Source of the DNA: Kribbella solani
GTDB lineage: Bacteria > Actinomycetota > Actinomycetes > Propionibacteriales > Kribbellaceae
Assembly (NCBI RefSeq): GCF_014205295.1
Contig: NZ_JACHNF010000001.1
Span: 930,001 to 994,000 of the forward strand
Length of the DNA stretch: 64,000 nucleotides
Direction: 5' to 3'
In this document: one piece after another, positions 49,846-58,710 of the stretch
Layout: every line of letters starts with the position of its first letter
How positions within the stretch are numbered: position 1 is the first letter of the stretch
Notes under the pieces: model-generated
Databases searched by the model: none
Told to the model about the DNA's origin: nothing
The model's input: the letters and a program-made list of their open reading frames with translations, nothing else
Program-made: the position numbers and the translations under genes

Positions 49846-51423
49846 TTAGGGTGCGGTGAACCGAACCTCGGCGCTGGGCTCGAACCCGATACGCCAGCTC
49901 TTGATCCAGATCGGTCCGGATGGGATGAACGGGTCGGTGTACAGCTGCCAGTCGCGTTCGCTCGCCGCAGGCGGACGAGTACTCCAACCGGCAATCGATC
50001 CAGCCGTCGGACACGTGACCGCGACCAGCCCGGCACGGACCTCGACCTCGGGTGTTTCAGTGCACGGCCGTCGACCGTCCGGGCGCCACTCGGCCAGCAG
50101 CTCGGCTTCGGGTCTGCCACCGAGATCACCGACCTGGTCCAGCCAGTCGTCGAGCGCATCCGACAACCGCTGCTGAACGTCGGCGTACTCGGGGCGGCCG
50201 GCCAGGTTGAGTTCCTCGTGCGGATCGGCCTCGACGTCGTACAGTTCTTCGGGCGCACGCTTGCCAGCGGCAACAATCGACCGCTGCAACTCGGTCAGGA
50301 TCGACGGCGCCACCCCGAACGCCAGCTGCTGCCGCGCCTCCTGCGCGAAGAGCCGTCGCAGTTCTTTCCAGGTCCACAGATTGTCCGGGTACTCGGTATG
50401 CGCCATCGAGGACCGGTCCGGATGCAGATGCCGCGTGTACCGGAAGTGCCGGTCGCGGACCGTCCGCGAGGTGTCCTCCGCCTCACCGATCCGGTCCCGC
50501 GCACCGACGACGTACGGGCTGACCCGGCCGGGCTGGCCGGCATTGTCGACAATCACCTCACCGTGCAGGTGCTCCGGCACTTCGAGCCCGCACAGCGCCA
50601 GCATCGTCGGCGCGAGATCCATCAACGCGACCGGTTCGGCGTACGTCGAACCCGCCCGGATCTTCGCGGGCCAGCGCATGATCAACGGTTCGCGGAACCC
50701 GAGCTCCGTCGCCCACCGTTTGCCGCGCGGCATCCCGAGCCCGTGATCACTCCAGAAGACGACAATCGTATTGTCGGCAATCCCATCGTCGTCGAGCTGG
50801 TCGAGCAGTCCGCCGGCCCAATGGTCCAGTTGGCTGATCAGTTCGAGATACCGCCGCCACGACTTGCGGTACACCTCGGTGTCCGGGTGGTATGGCGGCA
50901 CCTCGACCTGCTCCACTCGCCGCGCGTCCGGTGTCTTCGCCGCGAACTCCTCGTCGCTCAGGTAGAGCTGCGACTCATGCGTGATCAGGCTGTGGAACGC
51001 CATGAAGAACGGCTGCTCCGGATCGTCGCGTAGCCGCCAGTGCGCATGATCGCCGAGCTCGTCGTACACCGGATCGGGGACGTCGAGCTGGAAGTCGGTG
51101 AACGCGGTGTTGCCGGTCCAGTAGCCCGCGGCCCGGAAGTACTCCGGCAGCAGCTTGACCTCCGGCGGGGGAGTGGCCCGCGTACGCATGTGCATGGTGC
51201 CGATCGCGGGCGGGAAGCAGCCGGTGATGATCGCGCTGCGGGACGGACCGCAGACCGGCGCCGCCGAGAACGCGCGGTCGAAGCGCAGACCGTCGGCGGC
51301 CAGCGCGTCGAGGCGTGGCGTCCGCGCCTGCTCGGCGCCCGGCCAGCTGCCGGCGTAGCAGCCGAGATGCGGATTGATGTCGTGGGTGCTGATCCACAGG
51401 ACGTTCGGCCTGGAATTGGGCAT
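49846..51423 (-). CDS. Sulfatase, cytoplasmic, copy 3 (heparan N-sulfatase-like)
   Basis: 525 residues. VLWISTHDINPHLGCY gives the first metal ligands, and CGPSRSAIITG (C58, R62) is the formylglycine site. IVVFWSDHGLGMPRGKRW supplies the second set. AGYWTGNTAFTDFQLDVP and the general layout recall S1_8-type N-sulfoglucosamine sulfohydrolases, so removal of N-sulfate from glucosamine is possible but unproven. A C-terminal beta sandwich (from about 425) ends the protein. No signal peptide. First structural gene after the PadR regulator. Confidence 0.92.
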   Translation of the reverse strand: MPNSRPNVLWISTHDINPHLGCYAGSWPGAEQARTPRLDALAADGLRFDRAFSAAPVCGPSRSAIITGCFPPAIGTMHMRTRATPPPEVKLLPEYFRAAGYWTGNTAFTDFQLDVPDPVYDELGDHAHWRLRDDPEQPFFMAFHSLITHESQLYLSDEEFAAKTPDARRVEQVEVPPYHPDTEVYRKSWRRYLELISQLDHWAGGLLDQLDDDGIADNTIVVFWSDHGLGMPRGKRWATELGFREPLIMRWPAKIRAGSTYAEPVALMDLAPTMLALCGLEVPEHLHGEVIVDNAGQPGRVSPYVVGARDRIGEAEDTSRTVRDRHFRYTRHLHPDRSSMAHTEYPDNLWTWKELRRLFAQEARQQLAFGVAPSILTELQRSIVAAGKRAPEELYDVEADPHEELNLAGRPEYADVQQRLSDALDDWLDQVGDLGGRPEAELLAEWRPDGRRPCTETPEVEVRAGLVAVTCPTAGSIAGWSTRPPAASERDWQLYTDPFIPSGPIWIKSWRIGFEPSAEVRFTAP

Positions 51424-51462
51424 GGGTGTGCTCCTGAAGGGCGACCGCGCCGTCCGGCGTGG

Positions 51463-52050
51463 TCAGTCGACGGCGCGAATGCGACGCTCGGAACCGCGAC
51501 GCTGCAACTCCGCGCGAAGCTCGATGCACCAGGCGACGTGCTGGTCCATGTACTGCGAACCGAGCTCGTGCGTCCGCTCCTCGACCAGGGCCTGCAGGCC
51601 GGCGTCGAACGGCAGCTCGGGCTCCTCGGGGACGCTGCGGTCCCGGTCCCGGAAGCGCTTGATCTGCAGCTGCCGGGCGAGGATCTCCCGATCGAGCAGC
51701 TCGATCACCTGGTCGGACTGGAGGAAGCCGCAGAATGCGAGCCGCCCGTAGAACCCGGGATCCCTGGTGTAGAGGGTGGCCGGGGAGTACGGAGCCGTCA
51801 GCCAGTCCATGAACACCGTGATCCCTTCGTCGGTGACCCGGTAGGTCTTGGCGTCCTGGGCGCCCGGCCGGGGCTCGACCGTGTGCCAGACCCAGCCGCG
51901 CTCCTCCATCGACGACAGGCAGCGGTAGACCTGGCTCATCTGGGTGTTGGGCCGCAGGAACGTCCCGCGGGCGTCCATGTACCGCTTCAGGTCGTACCCG
52001 GTGCTCGGGCGCATCAGCAGCACGCCGAGAAGGATGTGCTCGAGCTTCAC
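51463..52050 (-). CDS. PadR-family regulator (VirR_C-type) of the sulfatase operon
   Basis: 195 residues from GTG 52050, preceded by GGAGG. HTH VKLEHILLGVLLMRPSTGYDLKRYMDARG and wing MSQVYRCLSSMEERGWVWHTVE. The C-terminal helical domain (LYTRDPGFYGRLAFCGFL to the end) is the VirR_C dimerisation domain. An upstream frame to 52158 crosses the operators and is not coding. Heads the long minus-strand operon and faces the esterase gene across two CCACAAGTGG sites, so it very probably controls both directions. Confidence 0.9.
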   Translation of the reverse strand: MKLEHILLGVLLMRPSTGYDLKRYMDARGTFLRPNTQMSQVYRCLSSMEERGWVWHTVEPRPGAQDAKTYRVTDEGITVFMDWLTAPYSPATLYTRDPGFYGRLAFCGFLQSDQVIELLDREILARQLQIKRFRDRDRSVPEEPELPFDAGLQALVEERTHELGSQYMDQHVAWCIELRAELQRRGSERRIRAVD

Positions 52051-52070
52051 GATCGCCTCCGGACGGTATG

Positions 52071-52080
52071 CCACAAGTGG
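52071..52080. promoter_or_regulatory. PadR operator 1 (sulfatase operon)
   Basis: CCACAAGTGG, a palindrome followed by AATACCC. The whole CCACAAGTGGAATACCC unit recurs 26 bp further on. Confidence 0.75.
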
Positions 52081-52096
52081 AATACCCGAGAGGACA

Positions 52097-52106
52097 CCAC
52101 AAGTGG
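52097..52106. promoter_or_regulatory. PadR operator 2 (sulfatase operon)
   Basis: Second CCACAAGTGG unit, again followed by AATACCC, in the divergent promoter. Direct repetition at 26 bp (about 2.5 helical turns) suggests two regulator dimers. Confidence 0.75.
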
Positions 52107-52189
52107 AATACCCCGTCAAGAGTTCGATCCTCGTCCGGTTATGGACATCGCTTACCAATCAGCAGTCGCCGGGCGTAGGTTTCTCCTTC

Positions 52190-53194
52190 ATGGCCATGTT
52201 CGACCTTTCCCTCGACAAGCTCCGCGAGTACCGGCCCGACGTGGCCGCTCCCGCCGACCTGGTCGACTTCTGGCGCCGTTCGATCGAGAAGGCGCGCACC
52301 GAGGACCTGTCCGCTTCGTTCACCCCGATCGACAACAAGCTCGCGGTGATCGACACCTACGACGTCAGCTACGCCGGCTTCGGCGGCGCGCCGGTCAAGG
52401 GCTGGCTGCACGTGCCGGCCGGAGCCACCGGTCCGCTCCCGACCGTCGTGCAGTACCACGGGTACTCCGGCGGCCGTGGCTTCGCGCACGCGACCACGCT
52501 GTGGGCGCAGGCCGGGTACGCGCACTTCGTGATGGACACCCGCGGTCAGGGCTACAGCTCCGGCGGACTCAGCGGTACGCCGGACGCGAGCCCGTACGCG
52601 GGCCTGAACCACACGCCGGGCTTCATGACCGCGGGCATCACCGACCCGGAGACGTACTACTACCGGCGCGTGTTCATCGACGCGGTCCGGGCCCTGGACG
52701 CGGTCAGGACGTCCCCGCTGGTGGACCCGGACAAGATCATCGTCACCGGCGGCAGTCAGGGCGGCGGGATCTCGATCGCGGCCGCCGGTCTCGCGCCGCT
52801 GGCCGGGATCGAACTGCTCGGCTGCGCTCCGGACGTCCCGTTCCTGTGCCACTTCCAGCGGGCGCTGGAGATCACCGACAAGGACCCGTACGGGGAGATC
52901 GCCCGGTACCTGAAGGGCTTCCGGCACGACGTCGACGCGGCGCTGACCACGCTGAGCTACTTCGACGGCGTCAACCTCGGCCGGCTGGCCACGGCGCCGG
53001 CGCTGTTCTCGGTCGCGCTGATGGACCCGATCTGCCCGCCGTCGACGGTGTTCGCCGCGTACAACCACTACGGCAGCGAGCAGAAGGACATCGAGGTGTA
53101 CCACTACAACACCCACGAAGGCGGTCAGACGTACCAGGACGTCGCGCAGCTGGACTGGTTCGCGAAGATCTTCGGGGCGGCCGCGGCGAAATAA
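52190..53194 (+). CDS. CE7-family acetyl esterase / cephalosporin-C deacetylase-like
   Basis: 334 residues. Alpha/beta hydrolase with oxyanion-side HGYSGG, the CE7-specific DTRGQG, nucleophile elbow GGSQGGG (S189), D in ALMDPICPPSTVFAAYN (about 281) and H in YNTHEGG (about 312). CE7 enzymes remove acetyl groups from xylooligosaccharides and other substrates in the cytoplasm, and no signal peptide is seen here. Codon three (ATG 52196) is an alternative start. Divergent from and probably co-regulated with the sulfatase importer operon, so the substrate may be both acetylated and sulfated (inference). Confidence 0.92.
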   Translation: MAMFDLSLDKLREYRPDVAAPADLVDFWRRSIEKARTEDLSASFTPIDNKLAVIDTYDVSYAGFGGAPVKGWLHVPAGATGPLPTVVQYHGYSGGRGFAHATTLWAQAGYAHFVMDTRGQGYSSGGLSGTPDASPYAGLNHTPGFMTAGITDPETYYYRRVFIDAVRALDAVRTSPLVDPDKIIVTGGSQGGGISIAAAGLAPLAGIELLGCAPDVPFLCHFQRALEITDKDPYGEIARYLKGFRHDVDAALTTLSYFDGVNLGRLATAPALFSVALMDPICPPSTVFAAYNHYGSEQKDIEVYHYNTHEGGQTYQDVAQLDWFAKIFGAAAAK

Positions 53195-53285
53195 TCGCTC
53201 GACCGATGAGTTTTCGGCCCGGGCGTCGTTACACGGTCATACGCGTCGGTCAGACTGGGACCGACCGGACCAGTGGAGGCCGTGG

Positions 53286-53702
53286 ATGGACTGGAAACTC
53301 GAGCTCGTGATCGTGCCGGTATCGGACGTCGATCGGGCGAAGAAGTTCTACACCGAACAGCTCGGGTTCGCCGAGGACGTCGACCACCGGGCCGGGGACT
53401 CGTTCCGGGTCGTGCAGCTGACCCCGCCGGGGTCGGCCTGCTCGATCACGATCGGGACCGGGCTGACCACGGCGGCACCGGGCACGTACCAGGGGCTGCA
53501 CCTGGTGGTGAACGACATCGAGGCGGCGCGCGCCGAGCTGGTGGAGCGTGGGGTCGAGGTGAGCGAGCCGTTCCACTTCTCCGCGCAGGGCAAGCAGGAC
53601 GGCCTCTCGCCGAACCGGGCCGACTACGAGACGTTCCTGTCGCTGGAGGACCCGGACGGCAACAACTGGCAGATCCAGGAGGTCGGCCGGGTCAAGGCGT
53701 GA
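53286..53702 (+). CDS. VOC-family protein (glyoxalase superfamily)
   Basis: 138 residues, two beta-alpha modules: LELVIVPVSDVDRAKKFYTEQLGF and GLHLVVNDIEAARAELVERGVE, ending in LEDPDGNNWQIQEV, where the last Glu-Val region holds a metal ligand in active members. GGAGG precedes the ATG. It is 26 bp upstream of a sigma factor gene, an arrangement that is common and suggests co-transcription. Substrate unknown. Confidence 0.9.
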   Translation: MDWKLELVIVPVSDVDRAKKFYTEQLGFAEDVDHRAGDSFRVVQLTPPGSACSITIGTGLTTAAPGTYQGLHLVVNDIEAARAELVERGVEVSEPFHFSAQGKQDGLSPNRADYETFLSLEDPDGNNWQIQEVGRVKA

Positions 53703-53728
53703 CGGCACGCCGGTCCGGGGGAGCTGCC

Positions 53729-54763
53729 ATGACTGCTTCGGGTGCCGGCCGGTCGGTGGAGGCGGCGGCGTTCGCGGGTGACGAGACCGCGTTCGCCGCG
53801 CTCGCCGAGCAGCACCGGCGCGAGTTGCACGTACATTGCTATCGGATGCTCGCGTCTTTCGACGACGCCGAGGACGCCGTCCAGGAAACCTTGCTGCGCG
53901 CCTGGCGCGGTCTCGATCAGTACGACGGGCGTACGTACTTCCGCGCCTGGCTGTACCGCATCGCCACCAACGTCTGCATCGACCTCACTCGGGGACGTAC
54001 GCGCCGCATGTCCACGCCCGAGGCGAGGCGTGGTTCCGCGGGGGAGTTGGAGGGAGTGACCAGGCGTGGTTCTCCGGGTGATCTGGTTTGGTTGCAGCCG
54101 TATCCGGATCGGCTGCTGGACGAGGTCGCGCCGCCGGCCGATCAGCCGGACGCGGTCGTGGTGGACCGGGAGACGATCGAGCTGGCATTCCTGATCGCCC
54201 TGCAGGCGCTGCCCGCCCGGCAACGCGCGGCGCTGATCGCTCGCGACGTGCTCGGCTGGTCCGCCGCGGACACCGCCGGCCTCCTCGAAACCACCGTCGC
54301 CGCCGCGAACAGCGCGCTGCAACGAGCCCGCGCGACGATGCAGCAACGGCTCCCCGCGCGCCGTACGGACTGGACCGCGCCGCAACCGACCGCGGCAGAG
54401 CGAGAGATCCTGGACCGCTTCATCGACGCCCACGAACGCTGCGACACCGAGGCAGCCATCGCGATCGCCGCCGAGGACCTCCGCGTCACCATGCCACCGG
54501 ACCGGCTGAGCTTCGACGGCCTCGCCGCCTGCCTGCCCCTCTTCGAGCGCGCCTTCGGCCCGAACCGCGACGGCGACTGGCGCCTGGTACCCACCTCCGC
54601 CAACCGCCTCCCCGCCGCGGCCTCCTACTTACGCCGCCCCGGCGACACCTTGTACCGCGCCTTCAAACTGGACGTCCTCCAGATCAACGCCGGCCGAATC
54701 ACCGAGATCACCACGTTCGGCGCCTCCCGGTTCCCTGCTTTCAACCTGCCCGACCACTTGTAG
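53729..54763 (+). CDS. ECF-type sigma factor with SnoaL-like C-terminus (SigX5-like)
   Basis: 344 residues from ATG 53729; the longer upstream frame overlaps the VOC gene and is not used. Region 2 is LHVHCYRMLASFDDAEDAVQETLLRAW; region 4 is LPARQRAALIARDVLGWSAADTAGLL. A Gly/Arg insertion (about 85-115) separates them. The C-terminal ~120 residues form a SnoaL-like domain, which in these one-piece sigma factors regulates activity in place of an anti-sigma factor. None is adjacent. The 3' third is C-rich on the coding strand. Confidence 0.9.
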   Translation: MTASGAGRSVEAAAFAGDETAFAALAEQHRRELHVHCYRMLASFDDAEDAVQETLLRAWRGLDQYDGRTYFRAWLYRIATNVCIDLTRGRTRRMSTPEARRGSAGELEGVTRRGSPGDLVWLQPYPDRLLDEVAPPADQPDAVVVDRETIELAFLIALQALPARQRAALIARDVLGWSAADTAGLLETTVAAANSALQRARATMQQRLPARRTDWTAPQPTAAEREILDRFIDAHERCDTEAAIAIAAEDLRVTMPPDRLSFDGLAACLPLFERAFGPNRDGDWRLVPTSANRLPAAASYLRRPGDTLYRAFKLDVLQINAGRITEITTFGASRFPAFNLPDHL

Positions 54764-54790
54764 CAAGCGCACGACCCAGGCCTGGTTGGG

Positions 54791-54796
54791 TAGTGT
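54791..54796 (+). promoter_or_regulatory. -10 box for a leaderless IclR gene
   Basis: TAGTGT, 6 nt before GTG 54803, with no ribosome-binding site. Confidence 0.45.
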
Positions 54797-54802
54797 GGTG
54801 GG

Positions 54803-55594
54803 GTGCCGGATGTCAGCTCGCAGGGTTCTGGGTATCGAAGCCGAAACTCCACCGCCGATCGGGCGCTGGACATCCTGCTGCTGTTCGACGACGACACTCT
54901 CGTACTCTCCGGCGCCCGCGTGGCCGACCATCTGCAGGTCGCGCGGTCGACCGCCTACCGGTACCTGCAGAGCCTTACCTCGATGGGCTTCCTGGAGGAG
55001 AACGACGGCGGCGGCTTCCGGCTGGGCCCGCGGGTGCTCGATCTGGCCCGGCTCGCGCGCAAGGGTGTCGGCCTCTCGGAGCTCGCTCAGCCGGTGATGC
55101 GGGAGCTGGCCCGTACCACCGGATTCCCGGTGCTGCTCACCCGTCGAACGGGTTCCGCGGTCGTGTGCCTGGAACGCGAGGACGCCAATCAGGCCTTGCG
55201 GCTGTCCTACGAGCGGGGCGAGATCCTGCCGCTGAACGCCGGGGCGGCGGCGCTGGTGCTGCTGGCGTGGGCGCCGGAGCAGGTGATCGACGAGGTTCTC
55301 GACGCTCCGCTGCCTCGCTTCACCGAAGCGACCATCACCGATCCCAAGCAGTTGCGGTCCCGGCTGGCCGAGATCCGGGACCACGAGTACGTCAGCAGCA
55401 GGGCAGAGCTTGATAGGGACGTGCTCGGCATCGCGGCCCCGGTTCGCGGTCTGGGTGGCGAGGTGGTGGCGGCGATCAGTGTCGCCGCGCTGTCACACCG
55501 GATCTCCGACGAGGAACTGCCGGCCGTCGGGCAGCTGGTGACCAAGGCCGCCGAGCAGCTGTCGGTCCAGGTTGCCCGGATGGAGATTGCCTGA
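54803..55594 (+). CDS. IclR-family transcriptional regulator
   Basis: 263 residues. Winged helix TADRALDILLLFDDD through VARSTAYRYLQSLTSMGFLEEN. The IclR effector domain contains LAQPVMRELARTTGFPVLLTRR, LPLNAGAAALVLLAW and ELDRDVLGIAAPVRGLGGEV. Convergent with the serine hydrolase, whose stop begins immediately after (55595). Effector unknown; many IclR proteins control aromatic or sugar-acid catabolism. Confidence 0.93.
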   Translation: MPDVSSQGSGYRSRNSTADRALDILLLFDDDTLVLSGARVADHLQVARSTAYRYLQSLTSMGFLEENDGGGFRLGPRVLDLARLARKGVGLSELAQPVMRELARTTGFPVLLTRRTGSAVVCLEREDANQALRLSYERGEILPLNAGAAALVLLAWAPEQVIDEVLDAPLPRFTEATITDPKQLRSRLAEIRDHEYVSSRAELDRDVLGIAAPVRGLGGEVVAAISVAALSHRISDEELPAVGQLVTKAAEQLSVQVARMEIA

Positions 55595-56998
55595 TCAGTC
55601 GGCCGGCCAGAAGATCCGTCGCAGCTCGGCGCGGATGTTCCGGGCGCCCGAGTCATAGTTGGACAAGGCAACCAGTGACCGGTCCTGGTCGGGGAACACG
55701 TCGAGGAACGACGAGATGCCGGGACCGCCACCACCGTGGCCGTAACTCACCACGTCATGTTCGGTGTGCACCTGAAAGCCCAGTGTGTAGAGGGCCCCGC
55801 CGATCCGGCTGATGCCGTCAGTGCTGTCGAGCAGCGTCGCCTTCACCTTTGCCCCGACCAACCTGTCGTTCCGGAGCGCGTCGCCGAACCGCGTGAGGTC
55901 GATCGCGCTGCAGTAGCCTCCGCCCGCGGGCGCCCCGCGCCGCGGCAACGTGTCGAGGTGCGGAACTCTCGGACCGACGACCGCGCCGGCCGCGGTGTAG
56001 TTGGTGTAACCAATCGCTTCGTCGGTCAGCTCGTCGGCGCTGGGGAACCTGCTCGCCGTCATCCGCGCGACGTCGAAGACGTGCTCGCGGACGTAGTCGA
56101 AGTACGAGCGTCCGGTCTTGGCCTCGATGATGGCACCCAGCACGATGAAACCGCCGTTGCTGTACTGGAAGCGGCTGCCCGGCTCGAACAGCAGCGGGTC
56201 GTCGTGGATCAGGGCCAGGTGATCGTCGACGGTTTCGAGGGTTTCGCGCGCGCCGGCGAAGAACCGGTCGTTGAAGAAGTCGCCCAGTCCGCTGGTGTGG
56301 TGCAGCACCTGCCGGATCGTGATCCGGGAGGTGAGGTCCAGGCGGAAGCCAGGTAGATGGGTGGCGACGGTGTCGTCCAGGTCGAGCAGATTCTGCTCGG
56401 CAAGCTGGCCGATGCAGACCGACGTCATCATCTTGTTCATCGAGCCGACGTTGAAGGGCGTACCGGACAGGTTCGGCCGCTCGGTCTCCCGGTCCGCCCA
56501 GCCGTACGCGCTCTCGTAGAGGACGTCGTCGGCCTGGGTCAGACGTACGACGCCGGAGAAGAGGTCCGCGTCCCACAGCTCCTGCAAGTAGCTGGTGGCC
56601 TGAGTGATTCGGCTGTCGAGATTGCCTTCGGCGGGCAGCCAGTCCGGCGCGCTCGCCGGTTCCAAGTCGAAAGCGTCGACGGTGGAATCGTCGCCGATGC
56701 GCACCGTGAGCTCGTACCAGTTCCGGATCAGCGGAGCGAACAGCAGGCACCGGATCCGATTGGTGCCGTCGGCATCGATGCTCATGATCATCAGCTCGCC
56801 GGTCGACTTGGCCATCGCCAGCAGGTTGACGGCGGCCGTGGCCGGATCGGCGGAGGACTCCGGCCGGGCCGGAGTGGGCGGCGACGGCAGGTCTCCCTGC
56901 CAAGCGACGGTCAGGAACGCCGTCAGCTCGGCGGGATCACCTGAGTTGATGGCCGCGATCAATGCGCGGACGAGGTCTTTTCCGTACTTGTCGGTCAC
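55595..56998 (-). CDS. Serine beta-lactamase-like (class C / DD-peptidase family) hydrolase
   Basis: 467 residues. An N-terminal ~130-residue domain (DUF3887/SnoaL-like: LVRALIAAINSGDPAELTAFL) precedes a beta-lactamase fold with SMNK (catalytic Ser-X-X-Lys, about 194-197), YSN in FQYSNGGFIVLG and a late YGHGGGGPGISSF replacing KTG. Such proteins are esterases, D-aminopeptidases or beta-lactamase relatives. No signal peptide, so a cytoplasmic esterase role is likelier than antibiotic resistance. It abuts the convergent IclR gene. Confidence 0.88.
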   Translation of the reverse strand: MTDKYGKDLVRALIAAINSGDPAELTAFLTVAWQGDLPSPPTPARPESSADPATAAVNLLAMAKSTGELMIMSIDADGTNRIRCLLFAPLIRNWYELTVRIGDDSTVDAFDLEPASAPDWLPAEGNLDSRITQATSYLQELWDADLFSGVVRLTQADDVLYESAYGWADRETERPNLSGTPFNVGSMNKMMTSVCIGQLAEQNLLDLDDTVATHLPGFRLDLTSRITIRQVLHHTSGLGDFFNDRFFAGARETLETVDDHLALIHDDPLLFEPGSRFQYSNGGFIVLGAIIEAKTGRSYFDYVREHVFDVARMTASRFPSADELTDEAIGYTNYTAAGAVVGPRVPHLDTLPRRGAPAGGGYCSAIDLTRFGDALRNDRLVGAKVKATLLDSTDGISRIGGALYTLGFQVHTEHDVVSYGHGGGGPGISSFLDVFPDQDRSLVALSNYDSGARNIRAELRRIFWPAD

Positions 56999-57078
56999 CC
57001 TTCGATGATTGCAGCGAGGGCAGTTGCCGGTGTTGTGACTTCAGCCAACGGCGGACCGGCGGCGATGGTCAGATCCGA

Positions 57079-58707
57079 CTAATCGGCCCGGCCGCGCAGC
57101 GTGGTGAGTTGGACGAGCACCGCCAGCCTGGATCTCGGGTCGTCCAGGTCGACCTGGCCGATCTCCTGGATCCGCTTCAGGCGGTAGCGAAGCGTGTTCG
57201 GATGGACCTTCATCGCGGCCGCCGCCGCGGCGACATCGCCGAACGCGTCCAGGTAGATGCTGAGTGAGTCGGTCAGGTCGGTTCCGTTCTCCGCGTCGTA
57301 CGCGTGGAGCCGTGCGACCGGACCGCTCCGGCGGTCCTGCTCGTCGTCGAGCAGGTCACCCAGCTGGTCGAGCACGGTCTCCAGGTAGACGTCGTCGAAG
57401 GTGGCCACCGCCGCGCGTCCCGCGTCGCGCAGTACACGCACGGTCCGCTCGGCCTCGGACCGGGATCGGCCCACTCCCTGGCGCGACGGCGCGGGACCGC
57501 CGATGCCGATGACCGTCGGCGCCCGATCGCCCATCCGGGCCACGAAGTCGGCCGCGGTCGCCTGGATGCGGCTGACGCCGTGACCGGGGGTTTTGCTCGC
57601 GGAGATCGAGACCACCGCGTAGACCATCGCTCCGATCACCGCGACCGCCGAATGCGGGTGGATGGCGGTCAGGTGCAGGTCGAGTGAGATCGCCAGCCGC
57701 TGGCTGTCCGCCTCGAACGTGGCGCCGGTGGTTCCCAACGGCTGGCACGCGAGCACACAGAGCGGACCGGGCTTCAACCCCAGGCGGGCAGCCGCGTCGC
57801 TCGCTCCGTCGCCGTCCTCAAGGACCGTGCGCAGGAGCTCGGCGCTGAGTCGCCGGCCGAGGTCGTGCGCGCTCCGTTGCCGGAGGATGTGCAACGCGGC
57901 CAGCTCGGCCGCGTCGGCCAATGCCTGCAGGCGTTCCGTGGACAACGGCTCTTTGGTTGCCACCCACAACGATCCGAGGATTTCCTCGCCGGCCCGGATC
58001 GCCACCGCGACCCGCGGCACCATGGTCGCGTCGAAACCGGGGACCAGGATCGGTTCGCGACTGCGGTGCAGCTCGCGGAAGACGCCCATCTCCTCGAGCT
58101 GCTGCCGCGCCTGCGGTGGCACGCGCCGTTCGAGCACGGCCTGGATCCGCTCGCGATCGGCCTCGGCCTGCCGGCCGGAGAAGGCCAGCACCCGCGACGC
58201 CGGGTCCTCCACCGTGACCGGCGCGTCCATCAGGGCGCTGACGGCGTTCGCGAACGCGAACAGGTCCCCGACCGGGTTGCTGTCGTGCAGTTCACCGTCG
58301 ATCATCAGCCAGCGCTCGAGCATGGCGTGCAGCAACACCGCGACGTGGAACCAGGACGCGTCACGGGCGAGACCCAGCACGGGTACGCCGTGGGTCTGCG
58401 CCGTGGCCCGGATCTTTTCGCTGACCTCGGCCGGGACCTTGATCATCAACGCGGCTGCCTTGCTCACGCTCAGCCGGGCGATGACCTCGCAGATCTCGGC
58501 CTCGGTGGCCAACCCGACACCCAGAACGAGTTCACCGGACCCGATCGCCAGTTCGTCGCCGGCGGCAAAGATCGTGACGCCGGCGATCTCGGTCTCGAGG
58601 GAACCGGCCGGGGCCAGCACCTCCAGCAGGCTCGGGCCCAGATCCTCGGCCATCCGCCGCAGCCGAACCCGCCCAGGACTCCTCGCGGTGATCGGCATCC
58701 GGTCCAC
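57079..58707 (-). CDS. PucR-family transcriptional regulator
   Basis: 542 residues from GTG 58707. An N-terminal PucR-type sensor domain (about 20-140, VSKAAALMIKVPAEVSEKIRATA), a central GAF/GGDEF-like region, and the C-terminal HTH_30 domain (AAAAAMKVHPNTLRYRLKRI). PucR proteins usually activate purine or amine/amino-acid catabolism. It is last in the operon with D-amino-acid dehydrogenase (3-bp gap), so it probably controls that operon in response to the substrate. Confidence 0.92.
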   Translation of the reverse strand: MDRMPITARSPGRVRLRRMAEDLGPSLLEVLAPAGSLETEIAGVTIFAAGDELAIGSGELVLGVGLATEAEICEVIARLSVSKAAALMIKVPAEVSEKIRATAQTHGVPVLGLARDASWFHVAVLLHAMLERWLMIDGELHDSNPVGDLFAFANAVSALMDAPVTVEDPASRVLAFSGRQAEADRERIQAVLERRVPPQARQQLEEMGVFRELHRSREPILVPGFDATMVPRVAVAIRAGEEILGSLWVATKEPLSTERLQALADAAELAALHILRQRSAHDLGRRLSAELLRTVLEDGDGASDAAARLGLKPGPLCVLACQPLGTTGATFEADSQRLAISLDLHLTAIHPHSAVAVIGAMVYAVVSISASKTPGHGVSRIQATAADFVARMGDRAPTVIGIGGPAPSRQGVGRSRSEAERTVRVLRDAGRAAVATFDDVYLETVLDQLGDLLDDEQDRRSGPVARLHAYDAENGTDLTDSLSIYLDAFGDVAAAAAAMKVHPNTLRYRLKRIQEIGQVDLDDPRSRLAVLVQLTTLRGRAD

Positions 58708-58710
58708 GCC

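Noticed and set aside
55595..56998. The serine hydrolase as a beta-lactam resistance gene
   Set aside because: It has an extra N-terminal domain, no signal peptide and no KTG motif, so an esterase or peptidase relative is more likely.
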